From an uncultured Paraprevotella sp. (GTDB taxonomy: Bacteria > Bacteroidota > Bacteroidia > Bacteroidales > Bacteroidaceae), in assembly GCA_944321365.1 (NCBI GenBank), contig CALULA010000001.1, positions 310,001-374,000 on the forward strand: a stretch of 64,000 nt of DNA, written 5' to 3'. Position 1 is the first letter of the stretch. Each line of letters begins with the position of its first letter. A program made the position numbers and the translations under genes. Below are positions 32,305-41,673 of this stretch, piece by piece. The notes under the pieces are model-generated. The model had not been told where the DNA came from. It saw only the letters and a list, made by a program, of their open reading frames with translations, and did no database searches.

Positions 32305-35169
32305 TTACTTTTGGCGGGATTCTGTCGGTGTGGTCTGTGTATCGTCGGGGGTGTGCTTCTCTTGTGCGGTTTGTCCGCTTCCGGTTTTCCACACGACGGG
32401 TTTTCCTGCCGGGGTGATACCCTCGGCCTCAATGGCGATGACGGTCTCCTTGCTGTTGTTGAAGAGCCGGACGCGGGCCTCTCCCTGTTTGTTGAACTTC
32501 ACGTCGGGCATCCAGAGCAGGGTGCGGCGGTGGTCCTTGGTGTCGGGCAGCGGGCGGCGGCTGTAGTCGGGACTGTAGAAGTCCGTACATACGGCATAGC
32601 CCTGCATGACGTATCGGCGATCGCGGTAAGTGGGGCGCACGGTGTTGTCGGGCAGGAGACGGTAGTCGATGACCACATCGGGCTGGTTGTCCCCCTTGTA
32701 CTTCCAGCTGCCCTGCTCGCGCGGCACGTAGTCGGTGTAGATGTAGAGCTTGTCCAGATGACGCAGGCGGTGGTACTTCCTCAGGGTCTGGTTGGACATG
32801 CTGAACTGTGCGGACGACTGGTTGGCGAAACTTACGTCAGCAATCCCCAGAGATTGCATCTTTTTCCCCTCTTTCAGTTCGAGCAGCTTTCCGTCCCACC
32901 GCTCTTCCACGTAGTAGTGCCGCTCCATCCCCATGTCGCCGAAGCAGGCCATGACCACCTGGCGTGAGAACGTCCGCCAGTCGTGCATGCCGCCGTTCAG
33001 CCCGTGGTCGGCGGTCAGGTTGAACGCCTCGTAGGCATCCACTACGAGTGCCGGTTGGCTGAGGTCCAGTTTCCGCAGTCCTCCGCGTCTGTTCCGTACG
33101 GTGACGGAAGGCAGTGTGCGCCGGGTGAAGGAGAGGCTGTCCGCCTGTTCGCTCCATTCGGCAAAGCGGTTCTCGAAAGCGGCGTCCTGATAGAACGAGT
33201 AAGGGTGGGGGAAGACGGGAAAGAAATGGTCGAGCTTCACGTAGAACTCCGGGTAGGCCCCTTCGTCCATGAAACCTTTCTGCCGTTTCCGTTCCTGCTG
33301 CTTCTCGCTTTTCGTGGTGTCCGTTGCGCTGAGGAACAGTGTGTAGTCACCGTATATGGCGGGCGAAGGCATGTAGAACTGGCCGCCTTGTGTGGCCTGT
33401 GAGGCGTCCACAACGTTTTTGCCTTTCACGAAAGAGGCTTTCACGCGGACGTCCTTTTTCATCTCCCGGATGTAGGGGCCGTATAAATCCTGTAGCGTGT
33501 AGATGCGTCTCCGTGCGTTGAATGTGCTGTTGGCTGCCGTGGTATAGAGTTCGGTGCTGTCCCCCGTGACATCGAGGTAGACTTTGTCCCCGAAATTGCT
33601 TTCCGGGAGCAACGGGTATGTCCGGTGCACGCTGCCGGCCAGTATCTGCCGCTTTTCGGGCAGGAAGTCGAAGTAGAAGTCCTCCACTCCTGCCATCATG
33701 CGCCAGTCGTACCTGCGCCACCCCTGTACCATCATGAGCAGGTCCAGTGCCGCGCGGTGCAGGCTGTCGTCCGCCTCAAAGTAATAGTCGGGGTCCTCCA
33801 CGAAGCCTTTGAGTTCGCTGGCCAGCAGCATCTCGGTGAGCATCGTTCCGTTGTCGTAGGTGGGTTCATCCGTGGCATGGTCGCGCACGGCCAGCGAGAC
33901 GCTGGCCACCGTGTCCGCCGGGTGGGCGAGCTGCAGCTTCAGGCAGATGGAGTCGAAAGGCGCGTATGAGTTCCGGATGCCGCTGACGGTAATCTGTGGC
34001 TGGTCGTAGTCATGACGGTTGACGAATACGAGGCGGTCGGCATAGATGTGCCCCTCGCCGTTGAAGAGCGTAATCTGGTTCACTCCGGTGGAGAGACGTT
34101 TCAGTGGGACGTGCAGGGTGGTGTCTCTCACGGACGGCGGAACTTTGAGGAACAGTTTGCTCACACCGCCGTATTGTATTTGCAATCCCAGCTCTGCCGT
34201 TTCCTGGCAGTTTCCCAGCAGGCCGATGTGCAGCAGGCTGTCGTCCTGAGTGACCCACAGTGCATAGCCTTGTTCTTCGGCTTCCGGCAGCGGCACTTCG
34301 TAGTCGTGGCCGTCTATGTTCAGCACGGCTTTATATGGGGCATCTGTCTTTGTGGCTGTCAGCGTGAACATGCCCCGTCCACGGTTGGTCGTGGTGGATT
34401 TTGCGACTTCTTGTCCGTTTTTGTCTTGTACGGACAGCATGGCCTGCAGGTGTTTTCCGTCCGCATCGTTCAGCTCGAACGCGATGCGGTTGGTGACGCC
34501 CGCCACCAGATGCCCTCCTTCGGGGTAGAAGCGCAGGTCGATGCCGGGCTTGTCCTTGGGCGTCTTGAGGTAGCGTCGCATGGGTCGCAGTGTCATGTCC
34601 TTGGGGTAACGTCCGTTTTCCTTGGGCTTGTTGAATACGGGGAATACGCGTGAATAGAGTTTGTCGTAGTCGCGGAAGAAGTCTTTGGCCATCTGTTTGC
34701 TGTAGAACATGTCTTCCGTATAGGGCGAGTGCGGATGTTCGTGTTTTCCGAAGTTGAGCATCCACCGGGTGTAGGCCCGCAGTTCGTAGTAACCGGCATA
34801 GAGCGAGTCGGTGAGGGTGAAGGCCCCGTGCGCCGTGCCATCGTTCATCTGCAGCTGTTGCCGTTCCACGAGATAGCCATCCGGTGTGAGCAGTTCCACG
34901 TAGAGGATGCGGCTCAGGTCGGTGAGCGTGCCCCGGTCCGTGCGGGTGACGTAGCCTTTATACCAGATGGTGTCGCCTACGAAGTAGCAGGTGTTGTCGA
35001 TGTGCAGGTACACCTTTTCCTGCGGCAGCCCCCTCCCGAAGCGCGTGACCCTTGCGGCGAGAGTGTCTGTGGCCGCTTCGGTTTGTGCTGTGGCGGGTTG
35101 TTCGCAGCAGGCGGCGATGGTCATCAGGCCGATTATCCGGTATTTTATAATCATGATGTTTTTATTCAT
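32305..35169 (-). CDS. Exported MG2-domain protein with TonB-plug-like region, paralogue 2
   Basis: A 954-residue protein, the middle gene of the tandem. The export signal ends with I-A-A-C-C-E-Q-P-A-T-A-Q, so it could be a lipoprotein (I-A-A-C, Cys21) or be cut after A-T-A-Q. The architecture is the same as paralogue 1: MG2 start Q-E-K-V-Y-L-H-I-D-N, beta region, plug-like T-V-T-V-R-N-R-R-G-G. Residues 46-185 and the block around E-P-T-Y-D-N-G-T-M-L-T-E-M-L are almost the same as in paralogue 1, whereas the central part differs. Its start overlaps the end of the upstream paralogue by eight bases, showing translational coupling. A second ATG at 35154 is possible. Confidence 0.85.
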   Translation of the reverse strand: MNKNIMIIKYRIIGLMTIAACCEQPATAQTEAATDTLAARVTRFGRGLPQEKVYLHIDNTCYFVGDTIWYKGYVTRTDRGTLTDLSRILYVELLTPDGYLVERQQLQMNDGTAHGAFTLTDSLYAGYYELRAYTRWMLNFGKHEHPHSPYTEDMFYSKQMAKDFFRDYDKLYSRVFPVFNKPKENGRYPKDMTLRPMRRYLKTPKDKPGIDLRFYPEGGHLVAGVTNRIAFELNDADGKHLQAMLSVQDKNGQEVAKSTTTNRGRGMFTLTATKTDAPYKAVLNIDGHDYEVPLPEAEEQGYALWVTQDDSLLHIGLLGNCQETAELGLQIQYGGVSKLFLKVPPSVRDTTLHVPLKRLSTGVNQITLFNGEGHIYADRLVFVNRHDYDQPQITVSGIRNSYAPFDSICLKLQLAHPADTVASVSLAVRDHATDEPTYDNGTMLTEMLLASELKGFVEDPDYYFEADDSLHRAALDLLMMVQGWRRYDWRMMAGVEDFYFDFLPEKRQILAGSVHRTYPLLPESNFGDKVYLDVTGDSTELYTTAANSTFNARRRIYTLQDLYGPYIREMKKDVRVKASFVKGKNVVDASQATQGGQFYMPSPAIYGDYTLFLSATDTTKSEKQQERKRQKGFMDEGAYPEFYVKLDHFFPVFPHPYSFYQDAAFENRFAEWSEQADSLSFTRRTLPSVTVRNRRGGLRKLDLSQPALVVDAYEAFNLTADHGLNGGMHDWRTFSRQVVMACFGDMGMERHYYVEERWDGKLLELKEGKKMQSLGIADVSFANQSSAQFSMSNQTLRKYHRLRHLDKLYIYTDYVPREQGSWKYKGDNQPDVVIDYRLLPDNTVRPTYRDRRYVMQGYAVCTDFYSPDYSRRPLPDTKDHRRTLLWMPDVKFNKQGEARVRLFNNSKETVIAIEAEGITPAGKPVVWKTGSGQTAQEKHTPDDTQTTPTESRQK

Positions 35170-37201
35170 TCATATAGATGACGGGGTTTCCGTCCCCTCC
35201 GATGCCTTCGGCAGAGATATGTAGTGTCCGGCAGTTGGAGTTGTTGTAGAATGTGATGCGCGCAATGCCTTGTTCGTCCGCTTTCACGTTAGGGTTCCAG
35301 TAGAGCGTGCGTCGGAAGTCCTTGTCCAGTCCTTTGCGCGAGACGGAATAGTCCGGTTCGGGGAAGGCAGACGGAAGGGTGAACCCCCTTATTACTGTGG
35401 TGCGCGAGGTGGGGTTTATTCTGATGATCGGAACACTACCTGCCTGTCGGGCTTCTTCTGGAGTGTATTTGATGAAACAGACCATATAGGCCAACGGTGC
35501 TCCGCCTCCCGGCTGGTCTATGTCTTGGTGATGATATGGCACACTTGCGTCGGTCTCGACTCCATAGTAGAATTTTCCCCAACGCAAGCGACCGCTTTTA
35601 GTGCGGCCAATATTTCTCAGGAAGCCTGTCTGGGAGTAGTCATAATGGCTGCAGGTGGCGTAGTCCGTGCGGACCACAATTTCTTTGATGCTGTCTGGTA
35701 GGCTGTGCATTCCATCGTAGATGGTCCCTTGGGGAATCTCATGGTCTCCGTTGTAATGGTCCGTTACCATCCAACGTGTCGGTCCAGATGCATAGAAATA
35801 GTGCCAGAACAGATTGCAGAGAAAAGAAAAAGACCAGATTCTTTCGTCAAGGGGGGCTATAGTGTGGTCGGCATGGTATTCAGCTTCTTCGGCAAACGAA
35901 TAATGTACCAGCGAGCGTTTCATTTCATGCCAATTCCGCTTTTGTCGTGGTGCTTTGACTGTAACCGGATTTATGAATATGGAAACAGGGAGACTGTCCG
36001 TTGCGGCGAGTGTATCATTTGTTGGTCTTGCCGTGTGGCGGTCGGTGGGTCTTTCTGGCAGATGGGTTTCCTCTTCTGTGAAAGAACGTGGGATCGGTGA
36101 GAACCATTTGTGTACTCTTAGCTGGGATTCCCACCACGTGTAGTCGGTATTGGGTGAGTAAAGGTTGGCAGTCCGGATGCCGTAGAAATCCTCCAGCGTA
36201 AACGACCAATATCCATTGTGGTCTGTTCTGGTGTTCCCTTTCCATTGTAGGCTGTCGTCCGAAGCGTTCAGGCAGACGACCTTGTTTTCGATGAAGATTC
36301 TTTTTCCCCGTCGGTTGTGCTTGAATAGTGTCCCGTCCACGGTGATATCCTTTTCGGGCGCATATCGGATGTCCGTCTTGGAATTGAAGTCCCGCTGGGC
36401 ACGATAGCTTCTCGCCACCCAGCTACTGTCACGGAAGAGTGAGTGCGAGATTTTTCCCCTGTAATTGGTCCGGATGCGGCTTTCCCGTGCGGTGACGGCG
36501 AGGGAGAACGTGCTGCCGGGTGTAGTACGGAATGTCAGAGTGACCTGTTGGCCGGGGCCGAGGTCCTCCGGAATGGTGTCGCACAGGATGGGTTGCGGTG
36601 AGAAGTGGTAGTTGTATCGGATGGCGGTGTTGATGGCTCGTTGCACGGACAGTGGCAGCGTGTCGTTCCGTGTCCGTCTGGCTTTCTGTATTCTTTCTCT
36701 GAGTGTGAGGTTGCGGTCCTTGCTCAGTTCCGGTCTCAGGCGGTCGAACATTGTCCGTAGGCTGTAGTCCCCGTCGACCGGAGTGTCGAATACGGGGAAC
36801 ACCCGTGAGAAATAGTTGTCCTCTCCGAAGTTCCTCATGTATCTGGTGTATGCCCGCACCTCGAAGAATCCGGAGAGATAGGCGCTGTCCAGCCGGAACT
36901 CCCCGTGTGCCATCCCGTTCTCAATCTTGCACTTGTCGGTTTTCACCACGCCTCCCTCCGGTGAGACCAGCTCCACGTAGAGCACCCGGCTGATGTCAGT
37001 GGGGCGGTTGCTTTCGTCCAGCACATAGGCCTTGAACCAGATGGTCTCCCGCAGGAAGTAGCCTGTGTTGTCGAAATGCAGGTAGACTTTCTCCTGATGC
37101 TGTACATGGTAGATGCTGTCCCCGCTGCCTTGGGCGAAAGAGGGAACGGTTTGGAGAAGTACCAGCCCTATATATAATAAGGTATAGATTTGTTCACCCA
37201 T
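35162..37201 (-). CDS. Exported MG2-domain protein, paralogue 3 (shorter)
   Basis: A 679-residue protein, first gene of the tandem. I take the ATG at 37201, preceded by AAAGGAACAAGT, because it gives a signal peptide (M-G-E-Q-I-Y-T-L-L-Y-I-G-L-V-L-L...S-F-A-Q). The ATG at 37234 is also in the transcript. The MG2 part begins Q-E-K-V-Y-L-H-F-D-N-T-G-Y-F-L-R-E-T-I-W-F-K and keeps the R-V-L-Y-V-E-L-V-S-P-E-G-G and R-A-Y-T-R-Y-M-R-N-F-G blocks. The centre of the longer paralogues is shortened by about 250 residues. The C-terminal part still shows the R-R-T-L-Y-W-N-P-N-V-K-A-D and F-Y-N-N-S-N-C strand pattern shared by all three. The function is unknown. Confidence 0.85.
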   Translation of the reverse strand: MGEQIYTLLYIGLVLLQTVPSFAQGSGDSIYHVQHQEKVYLHFDNTGYFLRETIWFKAYVLDESNRPTDISRVLYVELVSPEGGVVKTDKCKIENGMAHGEFRLDSAYLSGFFEVRAYTRYMRNFGEDNYFSRVFPVFDTPVDGDYSLRTMFDRLRPELSKDRNLTLRERIQKARRTRNDTLPLSVQRAINTAIRYNYHFSPQPILCDTIPEDLGPGQQVTLTFRTTPGSTFSLAVTARESRIRTNYRGKISHSLFRDSSWVARSYRAQRDFNSKTDIRYAPEKDITVDGTLFKHNRRGKRIFIENKVVCLNASDDSLQWKGNTRTDHNGYWSFTLEDFYGIRTANLYSPNTDYTWWESQLRVHKWFSPIPRSFTEEETHLPERPTDRHTARPTNDTLAATDSLPVSIFINPVTVKAPRQKRNWHEMKRSLVHYSFAEEAEYHADHTIAPLDERIWSFSFLCNLFWHYFYASGPTRWMVTDHYNGDHEIPQGTIYDGMHSLPDSIKEIVVRTDYATCSHYDYSQTGFLRNIGRTKSGRLRWGKFYYGVETDASVPYHHQDIDQPGGGAPLAYMVCFIKYTPEEARQAGSVPIIRINPTSRTTVIRGFTLPSAFPEPDYSVSRKGLDKDFRRTLYWNPNVKADEQGIARITFYNNSNCRTLHISAEGIGGDGNPVIYMNE

Positions 37202-37257
37202 ACTTGTTCCTTTTGGTGTTGCGTCAGTGTTCATGTCCAGTGTTGAGGCTATAAGAA

Positions 37258-37265
37258 CAAAGTTA
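37258..37265 (-). promoter_or_regulatory. -7 box of the MG2 operon
   Basis: TAACTTTG on the minus strand, start near 37251, 50 bases before the ATG at 37201. It should drive all three paralogues. Confidence 0.6.
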
Positions 37266-37344
37266 GCGGATGTTTCCGGAAACGTATGGGGCAATTTGAC
37301 ACGAATGTTAGGACGTTTTGAAACATTTGGCGGGGAGATACGGA

Positions 37345-37385
37345 AATGCCGCGGAACTCTCCGGTTAGAAGAAGTCCGCGGCATT
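37345..37385 (-). terminator. Hairpin after rpiB, end of the arabinose operon
   Basis: AATGCCGCGGA (37345-37355) pairs perfectly with TCCGCGGCATT (37375-37385) around a 19-base loop. On the minus strand it is followed by only TTTCCG, so termination may be partial. Confidence 0.65.
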
Positions 37386-37410
37386 GTGATAGACGGCGGT
37401 TGGCCGACTT

Positions 37411-37854
37411 TTATTTCACCGGCATCTTATCGATGCGCTTCTGGTGGCGTCCGCCTTCAAAGTCCGTAGCAAAGAACTCGTCCATAATCTTGCGTGCCAT
37501 GTCGGTGTCGATGAAACGTCCCGGCATGACCAGTACGTTGGCATCGTTGTGCTGGCGGCACAGATGGGCGATTTCCGGAATCCAGCTCAGTCCGGCGCGT
37601 ATGCCCTGATGCTTGTTCAGCGTCATGCTGATGCCTTCACCGCTGCCGCAGATAGCGATACCCGGATAGCATTCACCGTTCTCCACAGCAAGGGCCAGCG
37701 GATGAGCATAGTCGGCATAGTCGCAACTGGCCTCGGAGTCCGTACCGAAGTCCTTGTAGGCATAGCCTTTCTCTGTCAGGTATTGCTTGACAAACTGCTT
37801 GAGAGCGAATCCTGCGTGGTCTGAAGCCAGACCTACTGTCTTGACTTGCATCAT
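37411..37854 (-). CDS. rpiB: Ribose-5-phosphate isomerase B
   Basis: A 147-residue enzyme of the RpiB/LacAB family, turning ribose-5-phosphate into ribulose-5-phosphate. It begins V-G-L-A-S-D-H-A-G-F with the phosphate-contacting Asp12-His13, and has the catalytic cysteine Cys69 in I-A-I-C-G-S-G-E-G-I-S. The N-D-A-N-V-L loop and the C-terminal F-E-G-G-R-H-Q-K-R-I follow the family. The start codon overlaps the transketolase stop as ATGATG/TGA, so the two are translated together. It is the last gene of the arabinose operon and balances pentose phosphates for transketolase. Confidence 0.95.
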   Translation of the reverse strand: MMQVKTVGLASDHAGFALKQFVKQYLTEKGYAYKDFGTDSEASCDYADYAHPLALAVENGECYPGIAICGSGEGISMTLNKHQGIRAGLSWIPEIAHLCRQHNDANVLVMPGRFIDTDMARKIMDEFFATDFEGGRHQKRIDKMPVK

Positions 37855-39869
37855 CAGAGCATGGCTTTAACCTGGTTGTATACGTTCTCAGCCGTGAAGC
37901 CCAGCTTCTCATCGAGCACCTTGTAGGGGGCAGAGAAACCGAAACTTTCCAGACCGAACACCTTGCCGTTGGCACCGACCAGTCCCTGCAGGTTGACCGG
38001 AAGTCCGGCCGTGAGACCGAAAATCTTGGCACCGGCGGGCAGGACGCTCTGCTGGTAGTCTGCGCTCTGGCTGCGGAACAGTCCTTCAGACGGACAGCTG
38101 ACGATGCGTACCTTTACACCATCCTTACGCAACAGGGCTGCACCGGCCACGAGAGTGGACACTTCAGATCCGGAAGCTACGAGGATGACATCCGGATTCT
38201 CGTCCGAGCCGGCTACGATGTAGGCACCCTTGGCTGCCTGGCCGTAGTCGTTTCCTGCGGGCAACATCTCGATGTTCTGGCGAGAGAGAATAAGGGCCGA
38301 TGGTGTGTCGGTGTTCTCCATGGCCAGTTTCCAGCAGGCTGTCGTCTCTTCGGCGTCAGCCGGACGGAGCACGAGCAGGGAGTTCTGGCCGTGATGGTTC
38401 TTCAGTTTCTCCATCAGACGGATTTGTGCTTCCTGTTCAACCGGTTCATGCGTCGGTCCGTCCTCACCCACACGGAATGCATCGTGCGTCCAGATGAACT
38501 TGACGGGTACCTGCATCAAGGCGGCCATGCGGACAGCCGGTTTCATATAGTCGGAGAATACGAAGAACGTGCCACAGGCAGCGATGACGCCACCATGGAG
38601 CATCATACCGATACAGCAGCAGGCCATCGTGAGCTCGGCTACGCCTGCCTGGAAGAACGCACCGCTGAAGTCACCGTTTGTGAAAGAGTGGGTCTTCTTC
38701 AGGAAGCCGTCGGTCTTGTCGGAGTTGGACAGGTCGGCAGATGCGCAAATCATGTTGGGCACTTGCTCTGCCAAGGCACTCAATACGGCAGCCGAAGCGT
38801 TACGGGTGGCGTCACCTGCTTTTTGCTGTACGGCAGCCCAGTCCACTTTCGGGGCTTTTCCGCTGAACCATTCAGCCTGCTGTGCGGCTTTCTCCGGATT
38901 GGCGGCAGCCCATGCCTTCTCTTCTTCGTAACGTGCGGCAACGATGCCTTTCAGCTCTTCAGCACGTTTGGCATAGAGTTCCTTCACATCATCGAAGATG
39001 ACGAACGGATTTTCAGGATCGGCACCGAGGTTGACCATCGTGTTCTTGTAGGCATCTCCACCGAGCGGTGCGCCGTGGGTCTTGCAGTTGTGCTCGTATG
39101 ACGTGTTGTCGGCCTTGCGGGCACCTTTACCCATAATACATTTACCGATGATCAGCGTCGGACGCTTGGTTTCAGCTTGTGCTGCTTTCAGTGCCTCGCG
39201 GATTTCATCGCAGTCGTTGCCGTTGATTTCGATGACGTTCCAGTTCCATGCACGGTATTTCATGGCCGTGTTCTCGTTGGTCACGTCCTTGGTCTCGGTA
39301 GAAAGCTGGATGTCATTGGAGTCGTAGAACATCACAAGGTTGTCCAGACCGAGACAGCCGGCGATACGACCTGCCCCCTGTGAAATCTCTTCCTGTATGC
39401 CACCATCGGAGATGTAGGCATAGATGGTTTCTTTAGAAAATGTCGGGTTCCCGGTGCGTGCGGCAAGGAATTTGGCTGCGATGGCAGCTCCCACAGCGAA
39501 CACATGACCTTGTCCCAGCGGACCGGAAGTGTTCTCGATGCCGCGCATGACGTCCACTTCAGGATGTCCCGGAGTGGGGGAACCCCACTGGCGCAGCTGC
39601 TGCAGCTCTTCGAGCGAGAACTTGCCGATGAGGGCCAGCTGCGAGTAGAGCATGGGGGCCATGTGGCCTGGGTCGAGGAAGAAGCGGTCGCGTCCTTCCC
39701 ATTTCGGATTGGCCGGGTCATACTGCAGGAACTCAGAGTACAGCACATTGATGAAGTCGGCACCACCCATGGCACCGCCCGGATGACCGGATTTTGCTTT
39801 TTCCACCATAGAAGCAGCCAAGATACGGATGTTGTCGGCTGCATGGTTCATTACTTGTTTACTGTTCAT
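37854..39869 (-). CDS. tkt: Transketolase
   Basis: A 671-residue thiamine-diphosphate enzyme that moves two-carbon units from xylulose-5-phosphate to ribose-5-phosphate or erythrose-4-phosphate. The N-terminal part has the substrate loop S-G-H-P-G-G-A-M-G. The cofactor motif reads S-D-G-G-I-Q-E-E-I-S-Q-G, a variant of the usual G-D-G-C-L-x-E-G. The pyrimidine domain carries the E-x-x-M-A type segment around G-V-A-E-L-T-M-A and the loop T-H-D-A-F-R-V-G-E-D-G-P-T-H-E-P. It lies 95 bases after araB, and the neighbours show its job: taking the xylulose-5-phosphate made from arabinose into central metabolism. Confidence 0.95.
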   Translation of the reverse strand: MNSKQVMNHAADNIRILAASMVEKAKSGHPGGAMGGADFINVLYSEFLQYDPANPKWEGRDRFFLDPGHMAPMLYSQLALIGKFSLEELQQLRQWGSPTPGHPEVDVMRGIENTSGPLGQGHVFAVGAAIAAKFLAARTGNPTFSKETIYAYISDGGIQEEISQGAGRIAGCLGLDNLVMFYDSNDIQLSTETKDVTNENTAMKYRAWNWNVIEINGNDCDEIREALKAAQAETKRPTLIIGKCIMGKGARKADNTSYEHNCKTHGAPLGGDAYKNTMVNLGADPENPFVIFDDVKELYAKRAEELKGIVAARYEEEKAWAAANPEKAAQQAEWFSGKAPKVDWAAVQQKAGDATRNASAAVLSALAEQVPNMICASADLSNSDKTDGFLKKTHSFTNGDFSGAFFQAGVAELTMACCCIGMMLHGGVIAACGTFFVFSDYMKPAVRMAALMQVPVKFIWTHDAFRVGEDGPTHEPVEQEAQIRLMEKLKNHHGQNSLLVLRPADAEETTACWKLAMENTDTPSALILSRQNIEMLPAGNDYGQAAKGAYIVAGSDENPDVILVASGSEVSTLVAGAALLRKDGVKVRIVSCPSEGLFRSQSADYQQSVLPAGAKIFGLTAGLPVNLQGLVGANGKVFGLESFGFSAPYKVLDEKLGFTAENVYNQVKAML

Positions 39870-39964
39870 ATCAATGGTTTTTATAATTGAAATATTGCAT
39901 ATAACGCATCTGTTTCCCGTTATATTTCAATACGGTGAAACGAGATGTCCTGACTGCATCAGAC

Positions 39965-41563
39965 TTATTTCTTGAATTGTACCGCGGCTTTTTCAATAGA
40001 CAGCCCTGCTTTGTAATTCTCAATGTAGGTATTGAAGCCTTTTACATCTTCCGGTACAGGTGATATTTCCACGCCTGCATCTCCTGCAAACACATGTTCG
40101 TCTAAGAAATCTGCGAGGTTTTGCTTCTTGTCATTATTTACCAGATAGGATGCTAACAGGGCAATACCCCATGCACCTCCCTCTCCTGCGGTTTCCATGA
40201 CGGAGATGGGAGAGTTGATGGCAGCAGCGAGAATTCTTTGTCCTACGCCTTTAGTCCTGAACAGTCCTCCATGTCCTGTAATGCGGTCCACCTTGATTCG
40301 TTCTTCATTAAACAGAATGTCGTTGCCAATCTTAAGCACCCCTACCGATGCATACAGATGGGCCCGCATGAAGTTGGCCAGATTGAACTTATCTGTGGCG
40401 GAGCGGACGAATAAGGGGCGTCCGTCAGCAAGACCGGTAACAGGCTCACCGGAGAAGTAGTTGTATGAAATCAGTCCGCCGCAGTCTGCATTTCCTGTCA
40501 GAGCATGGTTGTAGAGCTTGCCGTAAAGTTCGTCCATATCTACGGGGATGCCCAACAGTTCCTGATATTCTTTGAACAGGCCGACCCATGCATTAAGGTC
40601 GGATGTACAGTTGTTGCAATGAACCATGGCCACGGGACTGCCGTCGGGGGTGGTCACCATGTCGATCATCTCATAGGGCTTGGACAGTTCTTTCTCCAAT
40701 ACGATCATGGAGAATGAAGATGTTCCTGCCGAGACATTACCCGTGCGGGGCTTGACAGCATTTGTGGCGACCATCCCCGTGCCGGCATCTCCTTCGGGAG
40801 GACATACCGGAATGCCGGGTTTCAGGTGGCCGGATACATCAAGTTGCTTGGCACCTTCCGGGGTGAGGAAGCCTGCATTCTCACCGGCCAGCAGCACCTT
40901 GGGCAGGATGTCCAGCAAGGTCCAGCTGTAGCCTTTCAGGGCAATCAGGTGGTTGAACTTGTCCACCATTTCAGCCGAGTAGTTTTTGGTGGCAGGGTCG
41001 ATGGGGAGCATACCCGAAGCGTCGCCTATGCCCAGCACTTTCTGTCCGGTAATCTGCCAGTGCACGTAGCCGGCCAGGGTGGTCAGGAAATCAATGTCCT
41101 TGACGTGCTCCTCATTGTCCAGAATGGCCTGGTACAGATGGGAAATGCTCCACCTTAGCGGGATGTTGTAGACGAAAAGTTCGGAGAGGGTGGCGGCTGC
41201 CTGCCCTGTGTTGGTGTTTCTCCATGTGCGGAAGGGGACGAGGATTTCCTCATCTTTGTTGAAGGCCATGTAGCCGTGCATCATGGCACTGATGCCGATG
41301 GCGGCCAGGGTCTCAATCTCAGTGTCATACTGTTTCCTGACGTTGGCGCGAAGATCCGCGTAGCAGTCCTGCAGGCCGTACCAAACAGCCTCTATGCTGT
41401 AAGTCCATAGCCCGTCCACCAACTGGTTCTCCCAAGTGTGGCTACCTTGGGCAATCGGTCTGTTCTCTGGGTCGATCAAGACAGCTTTTATACGGGTGGA
41501 ACCGAACTCTATGCCGAGTATGGCCTTGCCTGTCTCGATGACTGACTTTGCATCTGTATTCAT
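39965..41563 (-). CDS. araB: L-ribulokinase (FGGY family)
   Basis: A 532-residue sugar kinase phosphorylating L-ribulose with ATP. The ATG at 41563 (M-N-T-D-A-K-S-V) is chosen because the longer frame reads through the araA-araB hairpin. The first phosphate loop is [15 protein letters not shown]; the second is around [12 protein letters not shown]; the adenosine motif lies in [12 protein letters not shown]. By sequence alone a xylulokinase-like label would also fit, because this family differs from E. coli AraB. Its place between araA and tkt, as in Bacteroides thetaiotaomicron, supports ribulokinase. Confidence 0.9.
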   Translation of the reverse strand: MNTDAKSVIETGKAILGIEFGSTRIKAVLIDPENRPIAQGSHTWENQLVDGLWTYSIEAVWYGLQDCYADLRANVRKQYDTEIETLAAIGISAMMHGYMAFNKDEEILVPFRTWRNTNTGQAAATLSELFVYNIPLRWSISHLYQAILDNEEHVKDIDFLTTLAGYVHWQITGQKVLGIGDASGMLPIDPATKNYSAEMVDKFNHLIALKGYSWTLLDILPKVLLAGENAGFLTPEGAKQLDVSGHLKPGIPVCPPEGDAGTGMVATNAVKPRTGNVSAGTSSFSMIVLEKELSKPYEMIDMVTTPDGSPVAMVHCNNCTSDLNAWVGLFKEYQELLGIPVDMDELYGKLYNHALTGNADCGGLISYNYFSGEPVTGLADGRPLFVRSATDKFNLANFMRAHLYASVGVLKIGNDILFNEERIKVDRITGHGGLFRTKGVGQRILAAAINSPISVMETAGEGGAWGIALLASYLVNNDKKQNLADFLDEHVFAGDAGVEISPVPEDVKGFNTYIENYKAGLSIEKAAVQFKK

Positions 41564-41606
41564 ATAGATTATGTTAAAAGACAAAAAAAGATAATGAAAC
41601 AGGAAA

Positions 41607-41644
41607 TCAAAAGTGCCCGGCAGCAACACCGGGAGCACTTTTGA
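41607..41644 (-). promoter_or_regulatory. Inverted repeat in the araA-araB gap (attenuator or RNA-stability hairpin)
   Basis: TCAAAAGTGC (41607-41616) pairs with GCACTTTTGA (41635-41644), and inside it CCGG pairs with CCGG across an 8-base loop, with a two-base bulge. On the minus strand TTTTGATTTCC follows. It would partly stop transcription after araA or protect the araA end of the message, lowering araB-tkt-rpiB relative to araA. Confidence 0.65.
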
Positions 41645-41673
41645 AATCAGTCCTTGGCTTCTTTGCTGTCGAC

